Shown piece after piece: positions 31,889 through 43,885 of a DNA stretch of 64,000 nt (its first letter is position 1; each line of letters opens with the position of its first letter). Under the pieces are notes generated by a model, which ran no database searches, was not told where the DNA came from, and saw only the letters and a program-made list of their open reading frames with translations. A program made the position numbers and the translations under genes. Source of the DNA: Yponomeuta sedellus (Eukaryota; Arthropoda; Insecta; Lepidoptera; Yponomeutidae); contig OW203727.1 in the NCBI GenBank assembly GCA_934045075.1, forward strand, positions 12,067,501 to 12,131,500. Reading direction: 5' to 3'.

Positions 31889-32050
31889 GGTATCATCCCT
31901 TTGTATGTCTCCACTGCTGGGGCACGGGGCTCTTCCTGCATCGCAGTAAGGTTAGGACATACTCCACCACCGGGGCCAAGTCGGGTTGGTGGAGGAGTGT
32001 AAGACAGCGGGCCTTACTGTCAGAAGTTATCAAACCGCCCATAAGGTCTC
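31889..32050 (+). repeat. SINE-B, 5' half
   Basis: TATCATCCCTTTGTATG through CTGCTGGGGCACGGGGC to CAAACCGCCCATAAGGTCTC. Confidence 0.7.
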
Positions 32051-32229
32051 TTTTTACATCAACTCCACCTAAATTAAGATTCCAATATGTTTTTGCCTTC
32101 ACCATTGCTGTTTCTGCCTTCACCATTGCTGCTTCACCATGCTTGACAAAATTGTGATATTGACCATAGTATATATATCTTTAGAATAATCGTTTAAAAC
32201 TATAAATTGTAAGTTAAAAAACTATGTTT

Positions 32230-32465
32230 CTATCACTTGGCCGGGTTTTATTTCAACTCCATCTGGGAAAACAATAGCTTAGGAGATACTAGCTTTAGCC
32301 CAGAGGAACGCTCAAGATATTAGTATCTTATGTCTCAATCAGATCTTTGTCCTAGATTCATATAAATCCGTTAAGCCGTCACTGTGTGATTGACTAACAA
32401 TCATCCAAACATCTTCACAAACTTTCACATTTATAATATGCGTAGGATTAAGGGATAAGGTCTCA
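32230..32465 (+). mobile_element. LINE-like 3' remnant (TTTCACATTTATAATAT type)
   Basis: Shares AACGCTCAAGATATTAGTA, TATGTCTCAATCAGATCTTT, ATTGACTAACAATCATCCAA and ACAAACTTTCACATTTATAA with 56310-56695 and with the arms of the foldback at 48798-49950. The AATAT...GTAGGAT end is common at moth LINE 3' termini. Confidence 0.5.
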
Positions 32466-35099
32466 CTTTTTTACTGATGTTCTGCAGAAATTTTATCAAT
32501 CAATCGCGGTCAGACTGCGTTGCATCCAACGTGTTGGTATGAATACGTCCATACTACTGCAGTTAGTGACCGGCCACCGCTACAGCGACCAAAAACGCTT
32601 CAGTTTCTAAATTCCCTTCCAAGTCTTTTGCGTGCAGACATTTTGATATTTTAATAATAAATAAAAATCTCAGCAAAATGTTATGAATAAAGAAGTTTGC
32701 TATGATGTCTAGTAGCTAAGCATAGTAGTCTTGTCGTTAGTCTGTATAATAACACCCTGTATGTGTAATTATAGGCTTTTATTACATCCGACATCATATT
32801 TTATTTTATTCCTTTTACATCTCTCTGCCTTTTTATTAAAATTTGTCGCACAGAATGAAAACCGAGTCAAGGACAAATTAAACATTGACAGAGGGGTTTC
32901 GTCTTTATTAAAAGATGGTGGTTATTTGCAGAAATTCAAATAACTGCAACATAATAATAAAATAATAAATGTAAGTTGTAAATTGTATAGAATATGTACT
33001 AAAGCTAGAATAAGATCGCCATCAACTTTATGAGCAATTTAAATTGGAAACTAATGAATTGAATAAACTATTCACTTATCCCTGCATTACCGTAGGTAAC
33101 TTTGTCTTCTTTCAACGTCTCAAGCTTAGCACCATATAATACCTCATGCGGAATGAAGCAGGTAATGACGAAGTTTGAAGCCTGCCCAACTCGTAGGCAG
33201 CTAACTTTATTCCTCCATATTGACGGGCCGCGCGTAGTCTCGTTAATTAAATTAACCTATCGAAGCGGCACGGAACATGTGCTGTCCATATACCCGACTA
33301 CAGGCAACTTTTGGATCTCCAAGAACAATACACAACTCTGTTAACGCAAGAAATAACAATGACAATAATTGATTTTCTAAGAGCCGTCTTCGCACACGGT
33401 CACTCAAAACAAGCGCGATTGGAATGCGCCGTACCCGCGCCGCTTCCGTAAAAATAGAAGAAAATGCTATGCTGCAGCGCGTTTGCATAGCTTGAATGCC
33501 ATTAATGGATCGCATTGAGCGATAAGACCGCCGATTGTACACTATTAAGAACGAGAAATTAAGTACCTTACCTCTGTCAATTACTGAATCAAAGAGTTAT
33601 ACATAAAACGCGATTACAAGCGCGTATGGAAGTCGAGCGGGATGGCTCTAAAAGTTACTCTCGGCCGCTTTGTATCAAGTTCGAGTTCGCAAGTTCGAAA
33701 ACATCTTAATTATAATAATTATGGACTCTTAAGAAGGAGTTTCATTTAAGACTTGTTGATTCAATTCGTAGGAGGTAAATACCTCTGAATATTCAATTTG
33801 ACTTGCTGTTAAGGTGTTTAGAGGCATGTGAAGCTCTGGTGAGGGTGGATTCCGTTTTTCCAACGAGCCCCGCCCGACAGTGATAGACTTGCTTGAATAC
33901 GTTGCTGGGTAATGCCTGCCCGCGCCACGCCACGGGGGACGAAGCAAGGAGATATATTTAAATAGAATGTAGGTAATCGTATGCATTATGTGAAACGTGT
34001 TTCATGTCATTCGCTCGAGGAGGGAAGTGCGCAAAGGATTGGGAGCTCGGCAGACGCGCTCACTCACATGATTTGCATAAGAAAGAGCGTCAAATGTTCT
34101 TTAAGTACGGGGGTGGATGAGCAGACAAGATAAGCCAATAAATTGTATACGACCCACCGCCGGGCGTAACTGAATACAGATCGAAATAAACTTTATCATC
34201 TTCACTTCGTGTTTTATCTACTCGCTTAGATCTACGTAGATAACAAACACCCGTAAAGAACGGTCATCAACGTTAAGGATCGTCTTTAATCACGTTAGTT
34301 CGCATAGGGAGGGGATGGATGGGGTCAGAGAAATATTACAATTTCTAACAACGTGGACTAGCAAACGTTATTATGCCAAAACTGAAAACGCATCCAACTT
34401 ACCATAGTTAATCCCGAATCAGAAATGAGCCTTCCTTTATTAAAATTACTCTTGAAATCAATGGATTTCTACCATTGTGTTCTTGACAATAAATGACAAT
34501 AAATTACGACGAACTAAGGTTTGGTTTTAATTTCATTTAAAAAAAACTGTCACTCACATGTGCCGGGGTCGTAAACCATCACAATCCATAATATTTGTTG
34601 ATATACTCTATGTGGGAACAAGTTTCTTTTTAAAGGTCCTGTTATTTACTAAACCGACTGCATACGTCTGTGGACAGTTATGTGTGCAAAAATGTTAACG
34701 CATAATATTAACGACGTCGTCAGTGACGGTCATACCATAAATATTCCAGTAAAAAACTATTATCACAACAAAAGCATAAGGATACTTTATTTATGCAATA
34801 AAATCCCTTTCCCATGTTGTATTTTATATGGATTCAGTGGATACATTTTTCTCACCATCGCCGTAGTCTCTTTCATCTTGAACATTAGTTATAAAACGAT
34901 CTGAAAACGTAAACGTTACGTACAGATTCAGGATTGGATTGGTATTGTGTCAAAGCCAGCAACAAGCCTACAACAAAGCCGCAAACTGGTGAGCAGAGAA
35001 TGAAGTCCAAGTAAACAAAATCACGTATATCAGTAAGACCAACAAGCCAAAAAATTTGAAATCACAAGAAAACATGGAAAACAACATTCGCGTGACTAT
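32466..35099. other. long gap; possible regulatory patch 33640-34220
   Basis: No coding exon was recognised; the minus frame at 33252-33542 lacks any domain. 33640-34220 is repeat-free with an octamer-like CATGATTTGCATAAG at about 34069 and CG-rich flanks. Confidence 0.3.
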
Positions 35100-35180
35100 G
35101 GGCTACTTTCTGAATTGAGATTTTTGCTAAGTAATTAGTTAAATGTAGTGCTGTTCGAGTTTCTCAGAAAAGAGCGTGAG
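35100..35180. mobile_element. left half of the 142-bp MITE
   Basis: GGCTACTTTCTGAATTGAG through CTCAGAAAAGAGCGTGAG matches 25820-25890. The right half is replaced by a tetranucleotide array. Confidence 0.65.
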
Positions 35181-35314
35181 ATGGATGGATGGATGGATGG
35201 ATGGATGGATGGACGGACGGACGGACGGACGGACGGACGGACGGACGGACGGACGGACGGACGGACGGACGGATGGACGGACGGACGGACGGACGGACGG
35301 GTGGATGGATGGAT
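35181..35314. repeat. (GGAT/GGAC)n microsatellite
   Basis: About 33 units: a GGAT block, a long GGAC block with one GGAT inside, and a closing GGTG/GGAT block. It abuts a LINE 3' end on the minus strand, so it is probably that LINE's tail. Repetitive frames through it are not genes. Confidence 0.95.
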
Positions 35315-35375
35315 AGAGAACACTTTATTGCACAGCCAGAAAAATTACAACCATGATTCTTAAATCTAAGTAATC
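35311..35375 (-). mobile_element. LINE 3' end (CAATAAAG type)
   Basis: The minus strand reads GGTTGTAATTTTTCTGGCTG then TGCAATAAAGTGTTCTCTAT, running into ATCC repeats. Confidence 0.55.
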
Positions 35376-36429
35376 TTAAATCTTATCGTAATGTGGTACA
35401 AAGGCGTACATAATGCTAAGATTTAAGATTTGTGCATTATAGAATTTGATAATAATAACAATAGAGTAGAAGATGGATAAAATTATGTGAACTTTGAGTC
35501 CTTAGTCTATAGGTATCACGTCTGATTACCATGGTCGTAGGTTTGATTGCCATTAGAGGCCGCCGTACATTTGTATAAATTTCATCAGTCTAGGCGCATT
35601 TCCATGTCACCATAGCACAGGGAATCCTCCTAAGATCGGTCTTCACAGACAGGCGCACAGACAACAAAATTATCCTATAATGATCTCGTTTTCTCCTTTT
35701 GTAGTACGGAACCCTAAAATCAACGTTTTTCATGTTTTGCGTTATTTCAATCACCACAGTTTACAGATATGCGGATATACGGATTCCATCATCCCCAACA
35801 AAGGTCAATTTATCATACCCGTATATGCCATTTTAAAGACTACGTATACTAAAATCAGGTTTTCTTCGAAAACAAATTTAAGACATTCGTGATGTAATGT
35901 CTGGTGAGTCATTTAAGTATTTTTTCCTGGTCTCACGAGTTTTCCACTCGAAATAATGAAGTGTTGAAAACCAATACAAATATGATTTGTTTCTAATTCC
36001 AAAATTAAAGTTTGAAAAAGATTGGTTTCAGTTCAACTAAGCAGGAATAAAATAAACAGAGTTTTCGATGTTATCACAATATAATTAAAGTGTAACCTTG
36101 ATATGTTTTCTGCTCAATTTTTTAAAGTTTTATTCCCATTAGGAGTGCCATTTGTAAATTAAATCCCAAGTGGGTTTTATGAGCTAACAGCGGTTCAGCA
36201 CAATATTCAAAGGCAATATATGTAAGTCACAACTTATACGTTTGCACGTATTTTAATTTTATCTTTTTTCCTGTTTCTGATAAAATTAACCGATATGCGC
36301 CACTTAATCAGGACGAGCCAGTGGACACTGGACAGATCAGCAGTCCCACGGTCGGTCGTTAAATTGGATCTGTGGACGCGGATGGTAAGGGTCCGCGAGA
36401 GATGGCCTTTGGGGGAAAAGGCAGTTTGA
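35376..36429. other. gap, nothing recognised
   Basis: GTAGTACGGAACCCTAAAAT at about 35702 is a scrap of the GGGTTCCGTA repeat. A CG-rich patch lies at 36300-36410. No gene was seen. Confidence 0.3.
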
Positions 36430-36760
36430 TTGTTTAAAAAGTAAACTTTTTATTATTTTTTTTTTTACTTTTTATAATTTATTTTTTTTACTTTATTTTT
36501 CATAAACATTACATAATGTAGGTTAACTAAACACAGTTTAGTACATACGATCACAAATGTTATAGTAACTCGGCAGGCTAAGGCGCCTATAAGTTTTATA
36601 GTAAAATTACTATTTATGGTAGTGCCCAGGCCCCGAGAGCACAGCCTCGCACCCGCGCATGCGTAAGGGCGGGCGGTTGGGAGGAAGAACCCTATAGCGC
36701 TCAGGCAAATCTTTCTATTACACCGATTACACGACAATCGTCCCTCCACCACGTCTACAC
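36430..36760 (-). mobile_element. possible retroposed sequence with A-rich tail
   Basis: On the minus strand a mixed-composition region ends in ATGAAAAATAAAGTAAAAAA and a long A-rich run, like a poly(A)-tailed insertion. The 95-codon frame inside it has no recognisable domain. No TSD was identified. Confidence 0.3.
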
Positions 36761-37008
36761 TGCTGACTTTGTCTCGGGTTTAAGAAGCCTAACTCTCGGC
36801 AAAAGTCCTATACCTTCTTCAACATATTAAATCAATGTTGTTTCATTATGTAATAATTATATTCCATAAAAAATATAAAACATTGGAAAATGCAGTGGGC
36901 AGCAGTGAAATAATGATGATAATGACGTTACTCAACGCCGTATCAATAAATCGATGTCACATTTCAAGAAGCAAAGATAAGCAACGTGATAACGCTTGCA
37001 AGAGCGAT

Positions 37009-37389
37009 CTAAGGGCGAGATAAATAGTCGTTGCTTAGCCCAAGTCCGCACTCAAGCTTCCCTAAGCATTACTTCAGGCTAACTTAGCTAAGTATCAAAG
37101 TAGACGTTTGCTTAGCTAACTACGTTCTTAGGCCAATGCTAAGAATTAGTCCGGGTTTCGCGACTAAAAGAGTGCTAAAGTACTGTCTATGATAGACAAA
37201 TCGATTCTTAAGCAAGTGCTTTCGCTAAGACTCGTTCTTAGAAGCGACTATTTATCTCGCCCTAAGAATTAGTCCGGGTTTCGCGACTTAGAGAGTGCCA
37301 AAGTACTGTCTGTGATAGACAAATCGATTCTTAAGCAAGTGCTTTCGCTAAGACTCGTTCTTAGAAGCGACTATTTATCTCGCCCTTAG
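37009..37389. mobile_element. MITE with 22-bp TIRs and a tandemly doubled right half
   Basis: CTAAGGGCGAGATAAATAGT... at 37009-37030 is perfectly inverted at 37368-37389. A 123-bp unit is repeated head to tail (37140-37262 and 37263-37385), so a second internal copy of the right terminus lies at about 37243-37262. Unit identity is about 96 percent. Confidence 0.8.
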
Positions 37390-38710
37390 AGACAAGAGCG
37401 ACTTAATAGTAGGGCTGGCCATTAAAAAATCAAAGCCAAACATATTTCGTCCACACTCGATGTTGGTCCTAGGTGTGAGTCCATCGGAACTCGAGCCCGT
37501 TGTATATGACTCATATGATTATGATCATACAATAACTGTATGTTCAAGACAGATAAGTTAGCATGATTATATTAATCCGCTTTTGCCGAACTGTCACCAT
37601 ACGATGACAATTCATCAAGATTGAGAAAACACATGGGAGGGGGGGCGTGCTAGATATTTCAAACACACATCGATTTTGTGTGCAACGCCTTAATTCGTTA
37701 ACAGACCAAAGTCGAAGACGTCGGCATGCGATTAATTAACTTACCATAGAGATGGGCAAGGCGTCCTATTAGGCGGCGTATCCGTGGACTGATTCGGCCA
37801 CAGAGAGAGTGGTTGCCGAGGTGGGATAAGGAGTCCTAAAGAAAGAGTCGATTAAATTACGAAAGACAATGAACGAGATTGGCAGTAAACTGACAAGCTT
37901 GGCATGACAAAAAGAGGACCAGCAGTGGCTTCTATCGATGGGCTCAATACATAGATTGGCTCAATGTTGGCTTTTGTTTGTTAATGTTCCTGAGAGCATT
38001 TAATACGAAGGCAGCAAGACACGTCTGTGTCTGTATTTGCCATACAAAACGCATTAAGTGCGACGAGGGCTTAATAGAATCAGGGAGCCGAGTCACGTCC
38101 CGGTCTCTCAAACTGCTGACTGTGAAAGATAAACTTTACCTTCATTGTCAATTTCCTCTAGCCTTGAGGGCCCTTCTCACGCCGGAAAACAATGTAACAA
38201 AAGTACTTTCCACGACTTTTCTGTTGACTTTTTAAATGGCGCGTCGCGCCTCTTATACTCGTACCTATTCAACTGTCTTGCCTTACCTACCAACTTCTGA
38301 CACGGCACTGGTATAGATTAGTTTCATATAGATGTTTAGTCGATACGATCAGATCAACATATAAAAGTGACATATTATGGATCGTTTGCACGAGTAGGAG
38401 ACACATTATAATTATAGTAATGTTGATTTAATGCCGATTGTTTTCGGGCGAGCCTTGCTAAGCCACAAAATAGTCTATGTACGACATTTAAATCATAGTT
38501 TTAACGTACATAATGGTTAGATTGTCATATGGATATCGGAAAACATAATTTGTGGTCCATTAACCGGATTTTCGAGCTGAGTGCGCTAATATTAGCGAGC
38601 AAAACGAAGTTGTGGTTAACACTAGATAGATATTTTTAAGTTGGTACTACGAAACAATAAATTAGTGTCGTTATATCTAATTTAATTGGTCGGGTAGAAT
38701 ATACCGATAA
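37390..38710. other. gap, nothing recognised
   Basis: Mixed composition, no repeat signature. The frame at 37978-38235 has no recognisable domain. Confidence 0.3.
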
Positions 38711-38723
38711 GTTTCGGTTCGTA

Positions 38724-39125
38724 GAAATGAGGTCCTTGAGAAGTATGTGTAGTGTTACTTTGAATGACAGGTTACGCAATAGTCTGATTAGAGAGGGTTG
38801 TGGACTGAAAGAGGATGTAGTGACTAGAATTGAGAAAGGAATGTTGCGTTGGTTTGTACATGTGGAGAGGATGAAGGAAGAAAGATTGACGAAACAAATA
38901 TATATTGCGAATGTGAGTGGAAGGGTTGGTAAGGGTCGTCCCAGGCGGACATACATCGACCAGGTAGGGGATGTATTAGCAAAGGGAAAGATAAAAAGTA
39001 CCCGGAACCGGCGTGCGTGCATGCAGCGACTTATGAACGTTGATGAAGCGAAGGTGATCTGTCAGGATCGTGGCAAGTGGCAGTCCCTGTTCTCTGCCTA
39101 CCCCTCTGGGATACGGGCGTGAGGT
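38724..39125 (+). mobile_element. 5'-truncated LINE with exact 13-bp TSD
   Basis: Flanked, together with its TATG tail, by GTTTCGGTTCGTA at 38711-38723 and 39369-39381. Encodes RSLRSMCSVTLNDRLRN, EKGMLRWFVHVERMK, RRTYIDQVGDVLAKG and SAYPSGIRA-stop at 39120-39122. Very close to the copy at 27938-28418, so this LINE family was active recently. Confidence 0.9.
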
Positions 39126-39370
39126 TATGTACGTATGTATGTATGTATGTATGTATGTATGTATGTATGTATGTATGTATGTATGTATGTATGTATGTAT
39201 GTATGTATGTATGTATGTATGTATGTATGTATGTATGTATGTATGTATGTATGTATGTATGTATGTATGTATGTATGTATGTATGTATGTATGTATGTAT
39301 GTATGTATGTATGTATGTATGTATGTATGTATGTATGTATGTATGTATGTATGTATGTATGTATGTATGT
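39126..39370 (+). repeat. (TATG)61 microsatellite, LINE 3' tail
   Basis: About 245 bases of TATG with one TACG near the start (39130-39133). It lies inside the LINE's target-site duplication, so it was part of, or grew from, the inserted 3' tail. Confidence 0.95.
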
Positions 39371-39381
39371 TTCGGTTCGTA

Positions 39382-41397
39382 ATTCCAATTTGTCCAAGCG
39401 AAAAGTTTGGCCAAAAATTCACCCAGGCAGGCTGCACCAAAAATATACACTCGAATCAGTTTTTAAATACCTCTGAAGGTAGTAGTAAGAACTCTTCCAT
39501 CTTTAGTGCGCGTTAGAGTAGGAATTGATTCTTACAGCAACAATTGTCTCTTCGAAATAGCGCTTTTTTGACACTCGCTCCGCATACATATGCCGCCCGG
39601 GGACATATTGCTTTTTTCATTCGTTTGATATCCCGTTCCTCCTCGTATTTTCGTGTCCGTAAAAGTCGAATATTGAGATTTTTATACTTTCGAGTATAAA
39701 AACACACTGCACAGCTGTAGCGATGCTGATTTTGTGGGTTCTTGCTAAACCATTTCCTTTAAATTAATTCAAAAAGGTTAAGGAATATTTTTTGCTCATT
39801 TTGACTCTATTTTGAACTTCTCAATAAAGTGTTTGCACTACAATGAATGAGAAGAATTTGATTTCATTTATTTTACTAAAACTATATTTATTTAATGTAC
39901 CTACTATTAGTTTAATTTCATTTTCGTTTTGTGTAGTTGGCAACATTGTCACAGAACGTGGATTCGATGCAACCATTGGTAGTAAATCGGGTCGCTCAAG
40001 TAGAACATAGTAGCGATAAGTCACTGAATCGCCTCGTTACTATTTGAGTGACAAAGTCTCGAAATCAATTTCCGTAGTGAACTTAGTGGAAAATTCGATA
40101 TCGGTGAGTTCAGCAGTGCAGAAATCAGTGCAGCCTCGTACAACCTTCGGACAGCCTGAAAATTAGGTTTCAACTGCCGCTGGCACATGCCGCGACCTCT
40201 GACCAATTCAGTTTCGCCTTGCAAATATATGTGCTGGTTACACCGATTTTCTGCTAAAGTACTCTTTTATACATACAGACAGACACAATTGACTTTAGTC
40301 TAGCCCGTATTATCTTGGAATCGACTTTTGCTGGCTGTTATGGATCCTATGGTCTGAGCTCTCTCATATGCAGTGATGATTTCGTACAAACATTGTAATT
40401 AATTTCTTTAGGAGTGTACAATAGTGGACAGTATGGGTAGTATCATAATGTACATTGTAAACATGGGCTCAGTCTGGATATATATGTGCTTGTTTGTTAC
40501 CATATCACTAGATATCCTAGTTTGGGATCAGGAAAAGTGATTGTCTTGCGTGGAAGTTATTTATAAATAAAGATTAGATATTATTTTATAAAAAATTCAA
40601 TATTCAGATCACATCAGAATATTCCAGTATCAGGGACTTGCTCCAAAAAAGCGCCCCTTAGTTTGATACGTGTACTTCTCTTCAAGTGTAATCAGATAAC
40701 AAATTCACTTAGACCACGTAAAAATGATATACGAGTTGTGAGCAGCCCGCAACGCCTGCCAGCTTAATACGGCCCTCACTTGATCAGCATTTGCAAAGGA
40801 TTGTCAGTCTTACTTACGACGCATAGGGCTCAGAGTCGGCTAAACGCAAAGTTGTTAAATAGAGTGATCACGGAACAGAATATTAACCCGGCAATGGCTG
40901 TTATTTTCTAGTTTACTAAACAATCGCATTACAAAGTCATTCACATGGTATATAGGTCTGAACTAAGTATCCATCTCGTGCGAAATAGGAAACATCGTGT
41001 GCCGTGCCGAACTAAGTTTCGCAGATTGGATTTCATTATTTCGTGATTGAAATGCGATTTCGTAGTAGATTACAAACAGTGTAAATTCAACAGTTATTGC
41101 TGTGCTCTTTACTCTGTTAGACATTAATGCATATAGACAAATTGTCTTCATGGTGTCGCACCACAAGCGACGACGATCAACTGAGAGACAAGTTGATGGT
41201 CTAACGCGTTCAGTGCCGCCTACGTACAGAGACGACCCTTCACGTCACTCGGCTCAAATGGACTATTTATGTTATGTCAATCAATTCGCTTGATTTACCT
41301 AACACATTTTTATCCCCAAAATGAAGACCAACTTTTGATATCTGAGGGCCGACCACAAGTCTGGCGTAAGCACAATTCCTAAGCTTCGAGTGCTCTC
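39382..41397. other. long gap, nothing recognised
   Basis: Short open frames only. GTACAATAGTGGACAGTATG at about 40426 hints at an old repeat. No coding exon was recognised. Confidence 0.3.
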
Positions 41398-41467
41398 TCG
41401 CGATGGAGGACCTATGAAGAGGCATACGTCCAACAGTGGACAAATAAATGCTGAAGAAGAAGAAAAG
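41398..41467 (+). mobile_element. LINE 3' end with GAA tail
   Basis: Encodes an EAYVQQWTNKC-stop-like ending (GAGGCATACGTCCAACAGTG) followed by CTGAAGAAGAAGAAAAG. It is the probable donor type for the SINE tails at 31629, 43425 and 47768. Confidence 0.65.
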
Positions 41468-41672
41468 AGTACACTCTATTCACCCTCCGAACTAGCTCGT
41501 ACTAACGTTCTAACCGCGCAGCTCTTTAATAGCAAAATAGGATTTTGCTGCCGGACCTTGCTCGGACGTACCTAGTTTATTTTTTACACACGTTATTCAT
41601 GTTAGGAGCCAGTGGCTCAAAAATGAATAATAGTGAAATGTCCACACCCGGCACGACGGCGCGCGGCGTATG

Positions 41673-42040
41673 ATAAAAATCCCCAGCAGTTTGTTTGTCA
41701 GAGAGTAGAACCGGCGCAGTTGTAGCAAGCAATGTGTCAAGCAAGAAGTGCTGACATCGCGATTGGCGCCCGTGGAGTTTCCGTCCGCGGAACCCGCCAG
41801 CTTTTTTACTTTCAGTTACTATTTTTACACAGTTCGGTACACAGTGGTTTGCAATTCAACGCTCGCTTTTCGTTTACTTCCCTTCAATGTTTGCTTTGTC
41901 TGAATGCGGACAGGGCGGTTTGCTTTCAGACCGAGTAAGCGCTTCTTTCCGTTTTGTTGTTGCCCGAGGAACGAGGATTGATTTTACGACGTCACGCTAT
42001 TAAAAAGTCAAATATCAACGGCTTAAAGGAACCATTAAAA
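41673..42040 (+). promoter_or_regulatory. candidate promoter and untranslated first exon
   Basis: ATAAAA at 41673-41678 precedes an initiator-like TCAG (A at 41700) by about 27 bases. The region is repeat-free and CG-rich (GGCGCGCGGCG at 41659). AAAA|GTAAGT at 42037-42046 is a strong donor. If real, an exon of about 340 bases would belong to a gene continuing beyond this window. Motif evidence only. Confidence 0.3.
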
Positions 42041-42046
42041 GTAAGT

Positions 42047-42719
42047 AGACATTCGAAATTGGAGTTCGGAAATTTTAAAAGTGGCCAAACCCAACCATCA
42101 TTCAAACAAAGTGGTCTCCATAAAACTCGTTTTGATACTTTATTTCAGCTTAAACTTCCGTGCCGTTTAAATTATTTGTCCGTAGAGACTGGAGCCGTTC
42201 CAAATTTAATTATTCGGAGAAAAATCTCGGTTTTATTGCAATTTGCAGAATAACAAAATGTAATACGTTGGGTAAAGTCTTTTACCTCGTAAGGCGTTTT
42301 GGTAGTATAGCAGTAAAAGCAATGAAATAGGCTCAATCACCAATTATAGAACGCCGAGATATTGACTAAGCGGTATTATGTGGACAAAGAGTTTTTAGTG
42401 TTGATCGTTTTGATGTCGTACTTACAATGTCATAGTCTGAAAATGATTAAGGCAGCCTAAAGTGAAATATATGCCACAGGTCAAAAAATTATCTATTTCT
42501 CGATAAAGAAACCGTTTTTTATGAAAATAAGACAATGGCCATTCATTATAGTGCAATCGACCGAGATTGGTACATACTAAGGACGGGCTATTAAGTTTAG
42601 AATCAAATATTTTTTACTTTTACTTATGTTACGAAGAAATAAAAACAAGAAACCGGCTAAATGGTAGTCGAGATCGTGCTTAGGATAAAATTTTATTTTT
42701 CTAAATACGAAGCACAACA
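42047..42719. other. gap, nothing recognised
   Basis: AT-rich, no gene or repeat recognised. Confidence 0.3.
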
Positions 42720-42721
42720 TA

Positions 42722-43334
42722 CAGGGTGTCTCATTCAAATCGGTCAGTATGGGAAAGTCTAAACCATAAGACATACGAAGATCTGTTCTGAGGAACTATG
42801 TCATCGATTTTAATGACAAGAAAAACTGCATTCATACATTTTAAAAAACATCTGTACTCCGTTCGGGAATCGAACCCGGTTGTTTTGAAAAAAAAAAAAA
42901 CTTCTATTAATCAATCACTAACAATCAATTCAAAATCCCACTTAAAATAAGTATGTAGATACTTATTTAAAGATTAAGATCGTTACCTAAACGTGTTGAA
43001 TATTGTATTGAAAAAGGCGGCGGTCACTTCGAGCACCTACTAAAATAAATTAAAGTATGTGAAAACAGTGCATTTTATTCATTTTAGACATCATGTTTTA
43101 TACAGACATTTACTGCTTAAGACCTACGCAATCGATATCTAAATAGAAATAGTGTAGGTTTTTTTTTTCAAAACAACCGGGTTCGATTCCCGAACGGAGT
43201 ACAGATGTTTTTTAAAATGTATGAATGCAGTTTTTCTTGTTATTAAAATCGTGACATGGTTCCTCAGAACAGATCTTCGTATGTCTTATAGTTTCAGACT
43301 TTCCCATACTGACCGATTTGAAAGAGACACCCTG
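42722..43334. mobile_element. 613-bp foldback element, 176-bp TIRs, TA target
   Basis: Starts CAGGGTGTCTCATTC and ends GAGACACCCTG, with TA on both sides (42720-42721 and 43335-43336). The arms (42722-42897 and about 43159-43334) are near-identical. Each arm carries a Pol III B box (42866-42876 reverse, 43180-43190 forward GGTTCGATTCC) next to an A/T run. The 260-bp centre has no transposase; non-autonomous. Confidence 0.85.
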
Positions 43335-43424
43335 TACTGTGTGGTACGGAACTGTGAATGAGTCCGACTTAACTTTTAGCTCTATTTTTCAAAAGTGAGG
43401 ATCAATCTGATCTTCTTCTTCTTC

Positions 43425-43566
43425 AGGCTATATTAGTCCACTGCTGGACATAGCCCTCCTCTAATGAGCGCCATAGCGCAAGGTTGTGCCATCATTGGGG
43501 GGTAATGCCCATTATCCCCACGCTGGGCATGCGGGTTAGGGATCGCAGTTTAGTGGAATTGTACTG
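43425..43566 (-). repeat. SINE with LINE-like tail, 3' part
   Basis: The minus strand reads AGTACAATTCCACTAAACTG, CATGCCCAGCGTGGGG, TATGTCCAGCAGTGGACTAA and a GAAGAAGAAGA tail. Confidence 0.7.
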
Positions 43567-43619
43567 CAGTACAATTAATCTGATGAAATCCCCAAATTTA
43601 TTTCTGCAATAGAAATAGG

Positions 43620-43885
43620 TTTTCCTAAACACGTTCCAAGGTTTCAGAATGAATTAAGGAAGAAAAACTGATGAAACAAACATATCGAGTGAATGTGAGT
43701 AGGAAGGGTCGGTAAGGGACATCGTGGGCGGATATACATCGGCCAAGTAAGGGATGTAAGGGATATACATCGGCAAAGGGCAAGATAAAAAGTACCCGAA
43801 ACCGGCGTGTCTGCTTGCAAGGGCTAATGAACGTTGATGAAGCGACTCCTCTGGGATGTAGCCGTGAGTTTATGCTATGTAATGT
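43620..43885 (+). mobile_element. degenerate LINE 3' region
   Basis: CTGATGAAACAAACATATCG, GTGGGCGGATATACATCGGC and AAAAAGTACCCGAAACCGGC align with 38880-39130, with a small internal duplication of GGATATACATCGGC. It ends CCGTGAGTTTATGCTATG: no TATG array is present. Confidence 0.7.

Noticed and set aside
35135..35363. Frames rich in RPSV or GRTD repeats
   Set aside because: Translation of the GGAT/GGAC array.
36465..36752. 95-codon minus-strand protein
   Set aside because: No domain; it ends in an A-rich tail and reads as part of a retroposed sequence.
28419..39370. CRISPR-like array
   Set aside because: The repeats are simple tetranucleotides without spacers, in a eukaryotic genome.
38976..39516. 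Six overlapping open frames across the second TATG array
   Set aside because: Same artefact as above, with LINE 3' sequence attached at one end.
42841..43200. Pair of tRNA genes in opposite orientation
   Set aside because: Only B boxes are present; there is no A box or acceptor stem, and both lie in transposon arms.
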